DNA of 64,000 nt from Allomuricauda sp. CAU 1633. Lineage in GTDB: Bacteria > Bacteroidota > Bacteroidia > Flavobacteriales > Flavobacteriaceae. The stretch spans positions 526,692 through 590,691 of the forward strand of contig NZ_JAFLNE010000003.1 of assembly GCF_017313225.1 (NCBI RefSeq). The letters run 5' to 3'. The notes under the pieces were generated by a model. That model did no database searches. It saw nothing but the letters and a program-made list of their open reading frames with translations, and had not been told where the DNA came from. Shown piece by piece: positions 9,084 through 17,488 of the stretch (its first letter is position 1; each line of letters starts with the position of its first letter). Position numbers and translations under genes: made by a program.

Positions 9084-9126
9084 TGATAATTGTCATAGAA
9101 TCCCCTTAGGCATAGCGGTAATTTTA
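9084..9126 (+). promoter_or_regulatory. Predicted Fnr-type box and -7 element upstream of the universal stress protein gene
   Basis: TGATAATTGTCA at 9084-9095 (centre 9089.5) fits TGAY-N4-RTCA. A -7-like element TAATTTTA at 9119-9126 lies 29.5 to 36.5 bp from the centre, the same spacing as at the other three promoters in this region. Transcription would begin near 9131, which is downstream of the in-frame TTG at 9127 and supports the ATG at 9148 as the true start of the gene. Confidence 0.58.
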
Positions 9127-9147
9127 TTGCATCTTAAACTTAGTCCG

Positions 9148-10053
9148 ATGCAAAAGATTTTAATACCTACGGATTTTTCGGAAAATGCATGGAATGCCAT
9201 TGATTATGCCATGCAATTGTTTCGTAACAAGCATTGTACATTTTATTTGCTGAATACATATACACCAGTAATTCCCAGCAGCCGATTTATGGCCAAAATG
9301 ATTGATGGTGAACGCATTGTAGATGCGGTAAGGGACACTTCAGAAAAGAGTCTAAAGAAAACGGTAGACCGAATCAAGAGCAAATATGGTAATCCCAACC
9401 ATAGTTTTGAAACCATATCCTCCTTTAATCTTTTGGTTGAAGAAGTCAAAGATCTTGTTGACTCATTGGGAATCCATTTAGTGGTCACTGGTACCAAAGG
9501 TGCTTCTGGTATTGATGAAGTTTTTATGGGCAGTAATACGGTTCGCATCATAAAGAACACCAAAAAATGTCCTGTTTTGGCCATTCCATACAATTATGAT
9601 TATACCACGCCTTCAGAAATTGCTTTTGCAACTGACTTTACCCGATTTTATACCACTTCAGAATTAATGCCGTTGATAGAAATGGCCAGGATGTTCAATT
9701 CGGCCATACGCATTGTACATGTGCAATATGGCATTAAGGCACTTTCCGAGCTACAGCAGTTTAATCTAAACATGTTGCGAAGGTATCTCAAAGGTGTGGA
9801 ACATTATGTACACACAGTTTCTGAAATCAATTCGGTGTCCCAAACTTTGGAAATCTTCTCCAAAGAACTGGATATCCATTTGTTGGCTTTGTTGAACTAT
9901 CAGCACAGTTATATGGAAAAAATGACACGGGAGCCCATTGTAAAACGAGCAGCGTTCCACACGCAAATACCATTGTTCGTGATTCCCGAATTGGGCATGG
10001 AAGGGGTTTCTTCCAGTTCTGATGAAAAGGTGGAGCAACAGGCGTATCAATAG
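9148..10053 (+). CDS. Universal stress protein, tandem UspA domains
   Basis: The protein has two UspA-like domains in tandem, about residues 1-143 and 155-280. The first opens with MQKILIPTDFSENA, the classic Usp strand-and-loop, and ends with GTKGASGIDEVFMGSNT, the ATP-binding glycine loop. The second domain lacks a clear glycine loop. Start at the ATG at 9148 is chosen over an upstream in-frame TTG (9127) because the predicted transcript begins after that TTG. Tandem Usp proteins are common next to oxidase and Fnr genes in Bacteroidota and act in stress or low-oxygen adaptation; the exact role is unknown. About 301 residues. Confidence 0.86.
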   Translation: MQKILIPTDFSENAWNAIDYAMQLFRNKHCTFYLLNTYTPVIPSSRFMAKMIDGERIVDAVRDTSEKSLKKTVDRIKSKYGNPNHSFETISSFNLLVEEVKDLVDSLGIHLVVTGTKGASGIDEVFMGSNTVRIIKNTKKCPVLAIPYNYDYTTPSEIAFATDFTRFYTTSELMPLIEMARMFNSAIRIVHVQYGIKALSELQQFNLNMLRRYLKGVEHYVHTVSEINSVSQTLEIFSKELDIHLLALLNYQHSYMEKMTREPIVKRAAFHTQIPLFVIPELGMEGVSSSSDEKVEQQAYQ

Positions 10054-10107
10054 CAATAAATAGCGTTTGGCTTCCTATCTTTATGCTATAAAGCATAAGG
10101 ATTTTTC

Positions 10108-11055
10108 ATGGACAAACAATTGCTGATCGAATGTCATGCGCGGATAAAGCCCTTTATCCACAACACCCCTGTTTTAACTTCCCGTCTCATTGATGAAATG
10201 GTAGGGGCAGCCCTTTTTTTCAAGTGCGAAAACTTTCAACGCATGGGTGCTTTTAAAATGCGTGGAGCTGCCAATGCCATTATGCAACTTTCCGAAAAGC
10301 AAAAGCAAAATGGGGTAGTGACCCATTCTTCGGGGAATTTTGCCCAAGCTCTGTCTTTGGCTGCACAAAGTCTTGGGGTGAGGGCTTATATTGTGATGCC
10401 GGAAAATGCTCCCCAAGTAAAGAAAAATGCGGTAAAAGGATACGGAGGTCAGATTATTGAATGTGAGCCTACCTTGGAAGCTCGTGAGCGAGAGTCAAAA
10501 CAGATTCAGGAAAAATACGGAGCAACTTTTATTCATCCTTCTAATGATGATGCTGTAATCCTAGGTCAGGGCACAGCTTGTATGGAGCTATTGGGGTTCC
10601 ATCCTGATTTAGATTACGTGGTGACTCCTGTTGGTGGTGGGGGATTGATCGCAGGAACCGCCCTTGCCGCTTTTTACTTTGGAAATGAATGCAAAACCAT
10701 TGGGGGCGAACCGTTTGAGGTTGACGATGCATATCGCTCCCTACAAAGTGGAAAAATAGAGCAGAATTCCACATCAAATACCATAGCCGATGGTCTTAAA
10801 ACCCAGTTGGGGAATAGAAATTTTCCCATTATCCAAAAACATGTGGAAGAAATAATTCGGGTAACAGAAGAGGAAATCGTTTTTGCCATGCAATTAATCT
10901 GGGAACGGCTCAAGATTGTCTGCGAACCTTCCAGCGCAGTGGCCCTTGCAGCAATCTTAACCAAAAAAGCAAAGTTTAGCGGCAAAAAAGTAGGGGTGAT
11001 CGTCTCTGGGGGAAATGTTGACGTTGGTAATTTACCTTTTAAAAGGCTAGGCTGA
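10108..11055 (+). CDS. PLP-dependent threonine/serine dehydratase-like enzyme (fold type II)
   Basis: A 315-residue enzyme of the serine/threonine dehydratase family. The PLP lysine is K50 in MGAFKMRGA, the substrate loop is SSGNFAQ near residue 75, and the glycine loop binding the PLP phosphate is VGGGGLIAG near residue 175. It lacks the C-terminal ACT regulatory domain of biosynthetic threonine deaminase, so it resembles the short catabolic enzymes: serine racemase/dehydratase or threo-3-hydroxyaspartate dehydratase. Which of these substrates is used cannot be read from sequence. The 3' end overlaps the convergent sensor kinase gene by 9 bp. Confidence 0.88.
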   Translation: MDKQLLIECHARIKPFIHNTPVLTSRLIDEMVGAALFFKCENFQRMGAFKMRGAANAIMQLSEKQKQNGVVTHSSGNFAQALSLAAQSLGVRAYIVMPENAPQVKKNAVKGYGGQIIECEPTLEARERESKQIQEKYGATFIHPSNDDAVILGQGTACMELLGFHPDLDYVVTPVGGGGLIAGTALAAFYFGNECKTIGGEPFEVDDAYRSLQSGKIEQNSTSNTIADGLKTQLGNRNFPIIQKHVEEIIRVTEEEIVFAMQLIWERLKIVCEPSSAVALAAILTKKAKFSGKKVGVIVSGGNVDVGNLPFKRLG

Positions 11056-12504
11056 CTTAGGAAACGTAATTGTAAAGGTAGTACCGATTTCTATTTCACT
11101 TTCCACCTCAATTTTCCCATCCATGGCCTCCACTTGGGTCTTTACCAAGTACAGTCCCAACCCTTTTCCGAGGGTCTCTCCGCTAAGCCTACCGTACATC
11201 GTAAAAATCTTCCTTTCCCTTTCCGGGGTAAGTTCCATGCCAATTCCATTGTCCTTAATCTGGATCAATAAGGCATCATCTGTTGCTTGGGTTGAAATCT
11301 CAACAATGGGCTTTACGTCTTCCTTGGCATAGTTGATGGCATTAAGAATAAGGTTATATAAAATATTGACAAAATAACTTTTTAGGCCTAGGAAGGAACC
11401 GGCTTTGGAAAAATCGGTTTTTATGGTGGCATTGGTCTTCGCCATTTCTTCGGAAAGTAGTCCATCCACATCCTTCATCACCTCCGCCAATCTAATTTTT
11501 CGGAATCTTTCCTTATCCGTATTCTTCATGGACAAAGAAAGATTAAGGTCTTTTATAGTATGGTCCAAGGCTTCTGTAGTATGCTCAATCTTCTTTACAA
11601 TGTCATCATTCATCTCATCTTTGCCCCATTCGTATATTTTTGCCAACATCAAGAGGTTTGAGATGGGGCCCCGGAGGTTATGTGAAATGATTCGCACAAA
11701 ATTCTGAAGCTCATTGTTTTGCTGTACGATCTGCTCATTGGCCAACACATCCTTGGTCACATCTTGGGTAGTGCCCGACATACGGTAGGGTTTGTTGTTC
11801 TCATCATAATAAACAGTACCTTTTTGATGAACATACCTTACCTCACCGCCATTGATTACGATTCTATGGACAATATCGTGCAGCTCATTCTTTTGGATAC
11901 ATCGCTCAACATCCTTATTAAAAACTTCCCGATCTTCTGGGTGAATAATTTCCATTAGAGCCTCAAAAGTAGCTTCAAACTCGCCGGGAACCTGACCAAA
12001 AATCCTAAACAGTTGATTGGACCATGTTATCTCATTTTTATGCATATCCCAGCTCCAATGTCCCACATTGGTTATTTTTTGAACCTCGCTGTATCTGGAT
12101 TCAATATCTTCCAGCCTATGAATGTTATCAACTTCATGGGTGATATCCTTTTGCCAGACACAACACCCCATCACTTTGCCAGAAATATCCATAAAAGGTT
12201 GAAAAACAAACTCATGAACTCGGAAAGAACCATTTTTGACCAAGGTGTGCTTTGCAGTTGTTGGATAGTGGTTCAATGCCCTTTCACAGCCTTTCAAACA
12301 AACACTAAAAAACCAACTCTTGGCATATGCTTCCCTTAGGTCTTCGCCCTTCTCTGGAGCTCTGCCAAATTCTTCCTTGAACTTATTTTCAAACATTTGG
12401 TTGAAAGTGGTCAACTGGAATTCCTTATCCATGGTCCATACCACATCACTACTGTCTTCGAAGATTTCTATTGCATCTTGAATGCGAACTTGCTTTTTTT
12501 TCAC
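11047..12504 (-). CDS. PAS-domain sensor histidine kinase
   Basis: A 485-residue soluble histidine kinase without membrane segments. It carries two PAS domains, about residues 12-130 and 150-270. The second has the PAS_3 pattern FRIFGQVPGEFE and a C-terminal PAC stretch ending in SGTTQDVT. The dimerisation helix has the phospho-acceptor histidine in RIISHNLRGP. The ATPase domain has the N box (NLILNAINYA), DNGIGM and GKGLGLYLVK motifs. It probably senses a cytoplasmic signal. The next gene upstream encodes a single-domain response regulator in the same orientation, about 200 bp away, and is the natural candidate partner. Confidence 0.9.
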   Translation of the reverse strand: MKKKQVRIQDAIEIFEDSSDVVWTMDKEFQLTTFNQMFENKFKEEFGRAPEKGEDLREAYAKSWFFSVCLKGCERALNHYPTTAKHTLVKNGSFRVHEFVFQPFMDISGKVMGCCVWQKDITHEVDNIHRLEDIESRYSEVQKITNVGHWSWDMHKNEITWSNQLFRIFGQVPGEFEATFEALMEIIHPEDREVFNKDVERCIQKNELHDIVHRIVINGGEVRYVHQKGTVYYDENNKPYRMSGTTQDVTKDVLANEQIVQQNNELQNFVRIISHNLRGPISNLLMLAKIYEWGKDEMNDDIVKKIEHTTEALDHTIKDLNLSLSMKNTDKERFRKIRLAEVMKDVDGLLSEEMAKTNATIKTDFSKAGSFLGLKSYFVNILYNLILNAINYAKEDVKPIVEISTQATDDALLIQIKDNGIGMELTPERERKIFTMYGRLSGETLGKGLGLYLVKTQVEAMDGKIEVESEIEIGTTFTITFPKSA

Positions 12505-12706
12505 CTTTCAAAACTTTATTAGCATACAGTTTATTATAAAGGGGGACAACGCATTAACGAGATTTTTCAGCATAAAGTCTCTTTTGTCAAAATTTTTGGC
12601 AATAAACCAGCAATTTCAACAAAGTAGCAATGCTGTGCAATATCAATAAACTAAAAACAAATATAAAGGATATAGCTTTAGATATTTTGGATAAAAATCG
12701 CTTAAC

Positions 12707-13096
12707 TTAGAAGTAAGAACCCTGCAGATAATCTTCCAAATGTTCGATATGTAATGGTTTTGTAATAAATTCCTTTACGTATTTATCGTATTTTTTGGCT
12801 TCTTCCCTATCCTCGTCCGATTCTGAAGATGTAACGAGCAAAACTTTGTTCGTTTCTGGAAAATTTTCAAGCATCATAAATTCCAAGAATTCAAATCCGC
12901 TCATTTCCGGCATATTTATATCAAGAAGAATCAATGTTTTAACGTTTGGGTCTTCCCTAAACCTTAAATCATCAAGTGCCAGTTCTGGGTTGGTAAAGCT
13001 TTTTAGTTTATCCTCCATTCCCATTCTTCTGAAATGGATTGCATTCACGGTGTTCACAAGGTCCTCGTCATCGACCAAATAAATTTCCTTGTACAT
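12707..13096 (-). CDS. Single-domain response regulator (CheY-like)
   Basis: A 129-residue receiver domain with no output domain. Acidic pocket residues are in LVDDED (about 7-12); the phospho-acceptor is D59 in LLDINMPEMSG; the conserved T/S and K follow in LLVTSSESD and EFITKPL. Stand-alone receivers of this type are frequent next to PAS histidine kinases in Bacteroidota and often act in phosphorelays. It probably works with the kinase encoded immediately downstream. Confidence 0.88.
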   Translation of the reverse strand: MYKEIYLVDDEDLVNTVNAIHFRRMGMEDKLKSFTNPELALDDLRFREDPNVKTLILLDINMPEMSGFEFLEFMMLENFPETNKVLLVTSSESDEDREEAKKYDKYVKEFITKPLHIEHLEDYLQGSYF

Positions 13097-13412
13097 ATAG
13101 TCAGTTAATATAGTTTTGGTTAAGCAAATCGCTTTTTTAAAGATATGTTAAATCAGCGAAAAAAATGATTTTTGTCAACTAAATCAAACATCATTTGACA
13201 ATATTTATTGTATTTGAGAAGTAAGAAAGCATTTTTTTGAAAGAAAAGTAACCTTTTTCTTACTTTTTATAAGCGCCACATCCTGCTGTACCGGATTATG
13301 GAAACTATGAGAAATTTTTAAAAGAGTTTTTTCAGAAATTATACCCTTGCAGTCGTGTGCAATCCATTGCAGCCCTACTTTATTTTGAAGTAATACTAAC
13401 CTTGTTTGTCTT
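13097..13412. other. 316-bp intergenic region with a possible operator
   Basis: No gene is seen here. The only clear structure is a 7-bp inverted repeat, TTGTCAA at 13172-13178 and TTGACAA at 13195-13201, with a 16-bp spacer. It lies about 75 bp upstream of the response regulator start and could bind a dimeric regulator. The rest is AT-rich and shows no further repeats. Confidence 0.35.
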
Positions 13413-13895
13413 CTAAGTGGTTTGGTTTCTTTTTATGAAAAATCTATCCAAGGACCACCTTCCACCTCCCGTAAGTATGAGGACAATTACCATGGCCAAA
13501 ACCAAAAGATGGTATTCAAATCCCTCGCCTATTTGGGGTTGCATATACCAATTCATATAAAAACCCCATCTAAGGTGCACCAAGTAAACCGCAACCAACA
13601 TTATTAAACCGATAGAGAAGGCCCAAATCCGGGTGAACAATCCCAAAACCAATAGAACAGCTCCAAAAGATTCAATACAGATTACGGTGTAGGTTAAAAA
13701 AGAAGGAACATTCCACCATTGTTGCCATGCCGCAACGGTCCAAGAAGGACCATGTCCACCCCAAACCCCAAAGAGCTTTTGGGCCCCATCAGCAAAAATT
13801 ACGCACCCCAAAACAATGCGTAAAATAGTCGGGGTTATATCCATATTTGTAGCCAGAATTCTTTGTACCATACCTTTCATATCCGTTTTATTCAT
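13413..13895 (-). CDS. DoxX family membrane protein
   Basis: A protein of about 160 residues with four predicted membrane helices. The family signature is near the N-terminus: LRIVLGCVIFADGAQKLFGV followed by GGHGP. DoxX-like proteins are linked to oxidative stress and to quinone or thiosulfate metabolism, but the biochemical role of this subfamily is unknown. An in-frame TTG at 13934 would extend it through a perfect hairpin, which is more likely leader RNA. The ATG at 13895 is therefore chosen, and the ATG at 13880 remains possible. Confidence 0.85.
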   Translation of the reverse strand: MNKTDMKGMVQRILATNMDITPTILRIVLGCVIFADGAQKLFGVWGGHGPSWTVAAWQQWWNVPSFLTYTVICIESFGAVLLVLGLFTRIWAFSIGLIMLVAVYLVHLRWGFYMNWYMQPQIGEGFEYHLLVLAMVIVLILTGGGRWSLDRFFIKRNQTT

Positions 13896-13908
13896 CAAAT
13901 AAAAGAAT

Positions 13909-13932
13909 GCCCGTTTACTTGGATAAACGGGC
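13909..13932 (-). other. Perfect hairpin in the leader of the DoxX gene
   Basis: GCCCGTTTA at 13909-13917 and TAAACGGGC at 13924-13932 form a perfect 9-bp stem with a 6-base loop. On the minus strand it is followed by a T-rich stretch (ATTCTTTTATTTG) and then the start codon 14 bp from the stem. It could be an upstream terminator or attenuator, or a structure that affects translation. Confidence 0.5.
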
Positions 13933-14030
13933 AATCAGCAATCAAGCAATCAACCAACCAAGAGTTAATATTGAAGGAAATATAGCGCCTCGGTCCTCAT
14001 AAAAATTGTACTTATTGGACACTAACAGAG

Positions 14031-14915
14031 CTATTCCATTTTTGAGTATTTCTTGAGCAGCTTTTTAAAGGGCAACTTTAGAAACTCATGATTTTTGCGG
14101 TAGTAAATCCATTTACCATTGGATGAAACTGTAGGTGAAAAATCCGGCCCTGAACTATTGAGTTCCGTCATGGCGATTGGTTTCGTCCATTGTCCATTCT
14201 TGCGAAAAGAGATATAAAGGTCACACGTATTTTGCCAATCCCCGGTGGCAAAAGCCGTGAATATGAGATAGTCACCTTTAGGTGAAACCCAAGGGTCTGA
14301 AACATCTAGGTGAAAATTAGGAAACCGTATCCTCTTCCCCGCCTCCGTCATACGTCCCTCAAATACGGTTTCGAACAAAGCAAAGACACTTTTCCCATTT
14401 TGATTTTCCTCAGTAGTATAAATAAGTTTCCCTTTTTTTGACAGGGTCGGATACGACTGTTCCTCCTCTGGGGTGTTTATGTTGCAAAGACTGGTGGGCT
14501 GTTCCCAATCGCCATTTTTGAATCTGGAATACCAAATATTGTTTTTTTCATGGGTTTGACTGCCTTCCAACGGCCTGTTTGAGTTAAAAAACAGAACATC
14601 TCCTAGAGGGGAAGCCGTAGGTTCATAATCTTTGTATGTCCCTGAATGCTTCCAAAGGACAGGTTTTCCCCATCCTATTTCGGTTTGCTTGGACCAATAT
14701 ATGGCCAACCTTGGAGCATCCTTAAAATCTATTTTACCCAGGGCCTGCAAACGTTCTTTATGCGGAATTGCCATGTAAAGTACCTTTCCATCTGGTGAAA
14801 AACTGACGCCCTGCACCAAGCGGTTATGGTTTTCTGAAAATGGCCTAAATGTTTGGGAAAATCCAAAAAACCCTATGAACAGAAATCCGCAAAAAACAAT
14901 GCATGACCTCCTCAT
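14031..14915 (-). CDS. Secreted TolB-like (PD40/WD40-like) beta-propeller protein
   Basis: A 294-residue protein with a Sec signal peptide (about residues 1-21, ending GFSQ) and repeated blades of the PD40 type, for example SFSPDGKVLYMAIP, SPLGDVLFFNSNRP, SPKGDYLIFTA and SSNGKWIYYRKN. These repeats form a beta-propeller used for protein or ligand binding. The gene overlaps the sialidase-like gene upstream by 4 bp (ATGA-type junction), so the two are translated together. Substrate and partner are unknown. Confidence 0.8.
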   Translation of the reverse strand: MRRSCIVFCGFLFIGFFGFSQTFRPFSENHNRLVQGVSFSPDGKVLYMAIPHKERLQALGKIDFKDAPRLAIYWSKQTEIGWGKPVLWKHSGTYKDYEPTASPLGDVLFFNSNRPLEGSQTHEKNNIWYSRFKNGDWEQPTSLCNINTPEEEQSYPTLSKKGKLIYTTEENQNGKSVFALFETVFEGRMTEAGKRIRFPNFHLDVSDPWVSPKGDYLIFTAFATGDWQNTCDLYISFRKNGQWTKPIAMTELNSSGPDFSPTVSSNGKWIYYRKNHEFLKLPFKKLLKKYSKME

Positions 14916-16231
14916 TTGATTTTCACATTACAGGTTTGGAGCTTGAACATTCCTGTTCTGCTATCACTCCAAATGAGCTGAAAGCTTCCATCGGGCTTGG
15001 CAGTAATGCCCAAATAATGCCCGCCTCCAATAAACTTATTGGCCACATCGCCATTTTCATTTGTTCTAGGGTTGGAACTGACTTCGGTTATCCGAATCGG
15101 GCGTTGAAAACGCTCCCCTCCATCTTTTGAAATAGAAAAAAACACATCATAGGATTTTTGATCTTCTGTAAATTGCCCATCTACCCAAGATATGCCCACT
15201 ACCCCATTTTTATTCACCGCCACACTGGCCACATTGGCTTTACTTGGTCTTTTATTTTCAAATAGGTCAATTCGCTTTTCTGGAGTCCATGTTTTTCCTT
15301 CGTCCTTGGAGTAATTGAGCCAAACACCTTGTGAGCGTGTTCCATCTGCCACTGCCCTCACAAAATAAATCCTGTCCGTAAAATCAGAGTTTTTGCCTAT
15401 ATCCGAAGCCATTCTAGAATACCCCCTTCCCAACCTAGGGTTATTTGAAACGATATAAGTTTCGGAAATTTCTTGTGTTTCAGGGTTGTATACATTGGCC
15501 CAAATCTTTCCCTGGCCATGCATGGTGGGGACTACTACCGTTCCATTGGTAAGAATGGCCGGCTCACAAAAATTAAGTCGTCTTCCTTGTCCTTCAATTG
15601 CTCCTACTTCCTTGAAACCTCTATTACTTATCGATTCATACAGCACAACATCTGCTCCCATATTGGCATTGAATCGTACCGTTGTTAAATAAAATGCATC
15701 TTTAGAGCCCACCAATTTTGTTCCGTCATGACCATGGCCCAAACCTTGAAATACTTGAACATTTGAATCCCAATTTTCTCCACCGTCATTTGAAGTAAAA
15801 ACAGCAAGGGGAAATTGGCTTTTAAAACTTTTTGGGGTACCTAGCCAACTTAAAGCGGTTTTTCCGTTGGGCAACAATGCCACCCATGGGTCATACCCCC
15901 AATAATCATGTGCTGTCTCTTTCCATGTTTCGCCCCCATCTTTGGAAACAAAACTGGACAACCTACAACTTTGATAAGGGTCATTACTATTTGTAACTAC
16001 CATGGCTGCCGCAAGTAAATGATCATTGTCCGAAGGATGGGAAGCAATAGTGGGCTCTACTATGGGATATGTCTCAAATTGTGATGGAATGGCGATATTT
16101 TTCCCTGGAAATGCATCTTTTGAAGAATCCAAACTGACAAACTCCGGAATAGTCTGCGCCTTTCCCAAACATCCCAAGAGCACAAAAAGAAATCCACTGA
16201 TATAAATTTTTGACCTGGTTCCCATTCTCAA
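14912..16231 (-). CDS. Exported sialidase/BNR-repeat-like beta-propeller protein
   Basis: A 439-residue exported protein (signal peptide about residues 1-25). It contains several Asp-box (BNR) motifs of the S-x-D-x-G-x-T-W type: SKDGGETW, SNDGGENW, SKDEGKTW and SKDGGERF. Such repeats build a six-bladed sialidase fold, also found in many non-sialidase proteins. The arginine triad of true sialidases cannot be confirmed by eye, so it may be a binding protein or another hydrolase. It overlaps the DJ-1-like gene upstream and the TolB-like gene downstream by 4 bp each, giving a tight three-gene operon. Confidence 0.8.
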   Translation of the reverse strand: MRMGTRSKIYISGFLFVLLGCLGKAQTIPEFVSLDSSKDAFPGKNIAIPSQFETYPIVEPTIASHPSDNDHLLAAAMVVTNSNDPYQSCRLSSFVSKDGGETWKETAHDYWGYDPWVALLPNGKTALSWLGTPKSFKSQFPLAVFTSNDGGENWDSNVQVFQGLGHGHDGTKLVGSKDAFYLTTVRFNANMGADVVLYESISNRGFKEVGAIEGQGRRLNFCEPAILTNGTVVVPTMHGQGKIWANVYNPETQEISETYIVSNNPRLGRGYSRMASDIGKNSDFTDRIYFVRAVADGTRSQGVWLNYSKDEGKTWTPEKRIDLFENKRPSKANVASVAVNKNGVVGISWVDGQFTEDQKSYDVFFSISKDGGERFQRPIRITEVSSNPRTNENGDVANKFIGGGHYLGITAKPDGSFQLIWSDSRTGMFKLQTCNVKIK

Positions 16232-17364
16232 GAATTAGGATTCATTATTCGCTGCGCACTCAATGAAGCTTCCATACCATTGTCTGTATTTTGTAGCTTC
16301 AACTCAACCCGACCTCTTCCCAAAACAGGATGGACGTATTCCCCTATCAATTCTTTACGAGTCTCTTTTTCCAAGGCAAACTCCGGAAGCTTCTGTAACT
16401 CATCTGCCATGAATTTCATAAACTCGTAAACATCCACCCCCTCCCAAAGCAGGTATTTGTATTCCCAAGTATTCATATCGCCTTCGGAGAAATGGTATTT
16501 CGTGGCAAAACGCCTGACCAAATCCCCAATGCTTAGGATAAAATTGTCCGCCAATTGCGACCGGGCGTAATCATGTTTGCGCTTCCAAGGATATTCCATT
16601 CTATTGGCCACATCTTGGGCTCTTCCCACTCCATAATACTTGGCGACCACCTCAAAAGAGGCATCAATTCCGGAAGAGAGTCCAGATGACGTAATGATAT
16701 GTCCATTATTGGTGTATTTTACATCATTCAAAACCTTGGCATTGGGGAACTGTGTTTTAAGGGTTGGTATCAATGAAGCAAAGGTTGTGGCATCGTTACC
16801 ATCCAGTAGTCCGGCCAACCCTAAAAAAAAAGCGCCGCTGCACACCGAAAATAGGGTATCCGTTTCGCCATCTCTTTCTTTTAACCATTGAACTATTTCC
16901 ATATCCTGGTTGGATTCTGCCGCTCCACCACCTGGAACCGTTATCACATCCACTTGCGGAAGATTTGCAAACGTATAATCCGGAGATAGCCTCATGTACA
17001 TCCCAATTGCCTTTGCTTCGCTGTTTTTGGCCACAGTGACCACATGAAACCCAGCATGTTCAAATACCGACATAGGTCCTGTTACATCCATAATATCCGC
17101 TCCATCAAACAGCAAAATGGCCACAGTCTTTCTCGTAATTCCATTTCTAGGTTTATCTTCCATTCCTTTTAATTGAGACGTGTATGCCATATTACATTCG
17201 CTGCAAATTGCAGGTGCATCAAAATGTTGTCCATCTTTGGAACACCCGCAGGGCGGGCAAACATATTGCACACTATATTTTGGGATTTGTATTTGGGCAA
17301 AGCTTTGAGAATGGGTGGTAAGAAAAACACCCAGCAGACAAATAAAAAGTACGTTTTTTAACAT
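16228..17364 (-). CDS. Exported DJ-1/PfpI family protein with N-terminal metal-binding cysteine motif
   Basis: A 378-residue protein with a signal peptide (about 1-23), then a short cysteine-rich module (C36, C39, C41, C54, C57) that resembles a zinc or heavy-metal-binding domain. A DJ-1/PfpI domain follows at about 78-260. The nucleophile-elbow cysteine is C175 in FSVCSGAFFL, after the VPGGGAAE loop. The domain is closest to the GATase1-like part of AraC-type regulators (GlxA family), but no helix-turn-helix follows. The last ~120 residues are not recognised. An exported DJ-1 domain is unusual. It is the first gene of the three-gene operon. Confidence 0.78.
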   Translation of the reverse strand: MLKNVLFICLLGVFLTTHSQSFAQIQIPKYSVQYVCPPCGCSKDGQHFDAPAICSECNMAYTSQLKGMEDKPRNGITRKTVAILLFDGADIMDVTGPMSVFEHAGFHVVTVAKNSEAKAIGMYMRLSPDYTFANLPQVDVITVPGGGAAESNQDMEIVQWLKERDGETDTLFSVCSGAFFLGLAGLLDGNDATTFASLIPTLKTQFPNAKVLNDVKYTNNGHIITSSGLSSGIDASFEVVAKYYGVGRAQDVANRMEYPWKRKHDYARSQLADNFILSIGDLVRRFATKYHFSEGDMNTWEYKYLLWEGVDVYEFMKFMADELQKLPEFALEKETRKELIGEYVHPVLGRGRVELKLQNTDNGMEASLSAQRIMNPNS

Positions 17365-17488
17365 GTTGGTAGAAATTATATCCGACCAACTTACTGCCTG
17401 TACACTACCTTAAATTGTATAATTTGGACATTAACCCTTCATTAACAACGTATTCTGATGTTGCAAACAGCTTTTCCGGAGGAAAAAG

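Noticed and set aside
10079..10098. Short palindrome (TTATGC/GCATAA) before the PLP enzyme gene as a regulatory site
   Set aside because: The stem has only six base pairs and there is no second copy or conserved context; not enough to call.
13172..13201. TTGTCAA/TTGACAA inverted repeat as another Fnr-type box
   Set aside because: The spacer is 16 bp, not 4 bp, so it cannot be read by an Fnr dimer in the same way; kept only as a possible operator of another kind.
14912..16231. Calling the BNR-repeat protein a true sialidase (nanH)
   Set aside because: Asp-box repeats are clear, but the catalytic arginine triad and the Tyr/Glu pair could not be identified, and no sialic acid genes are nearby.
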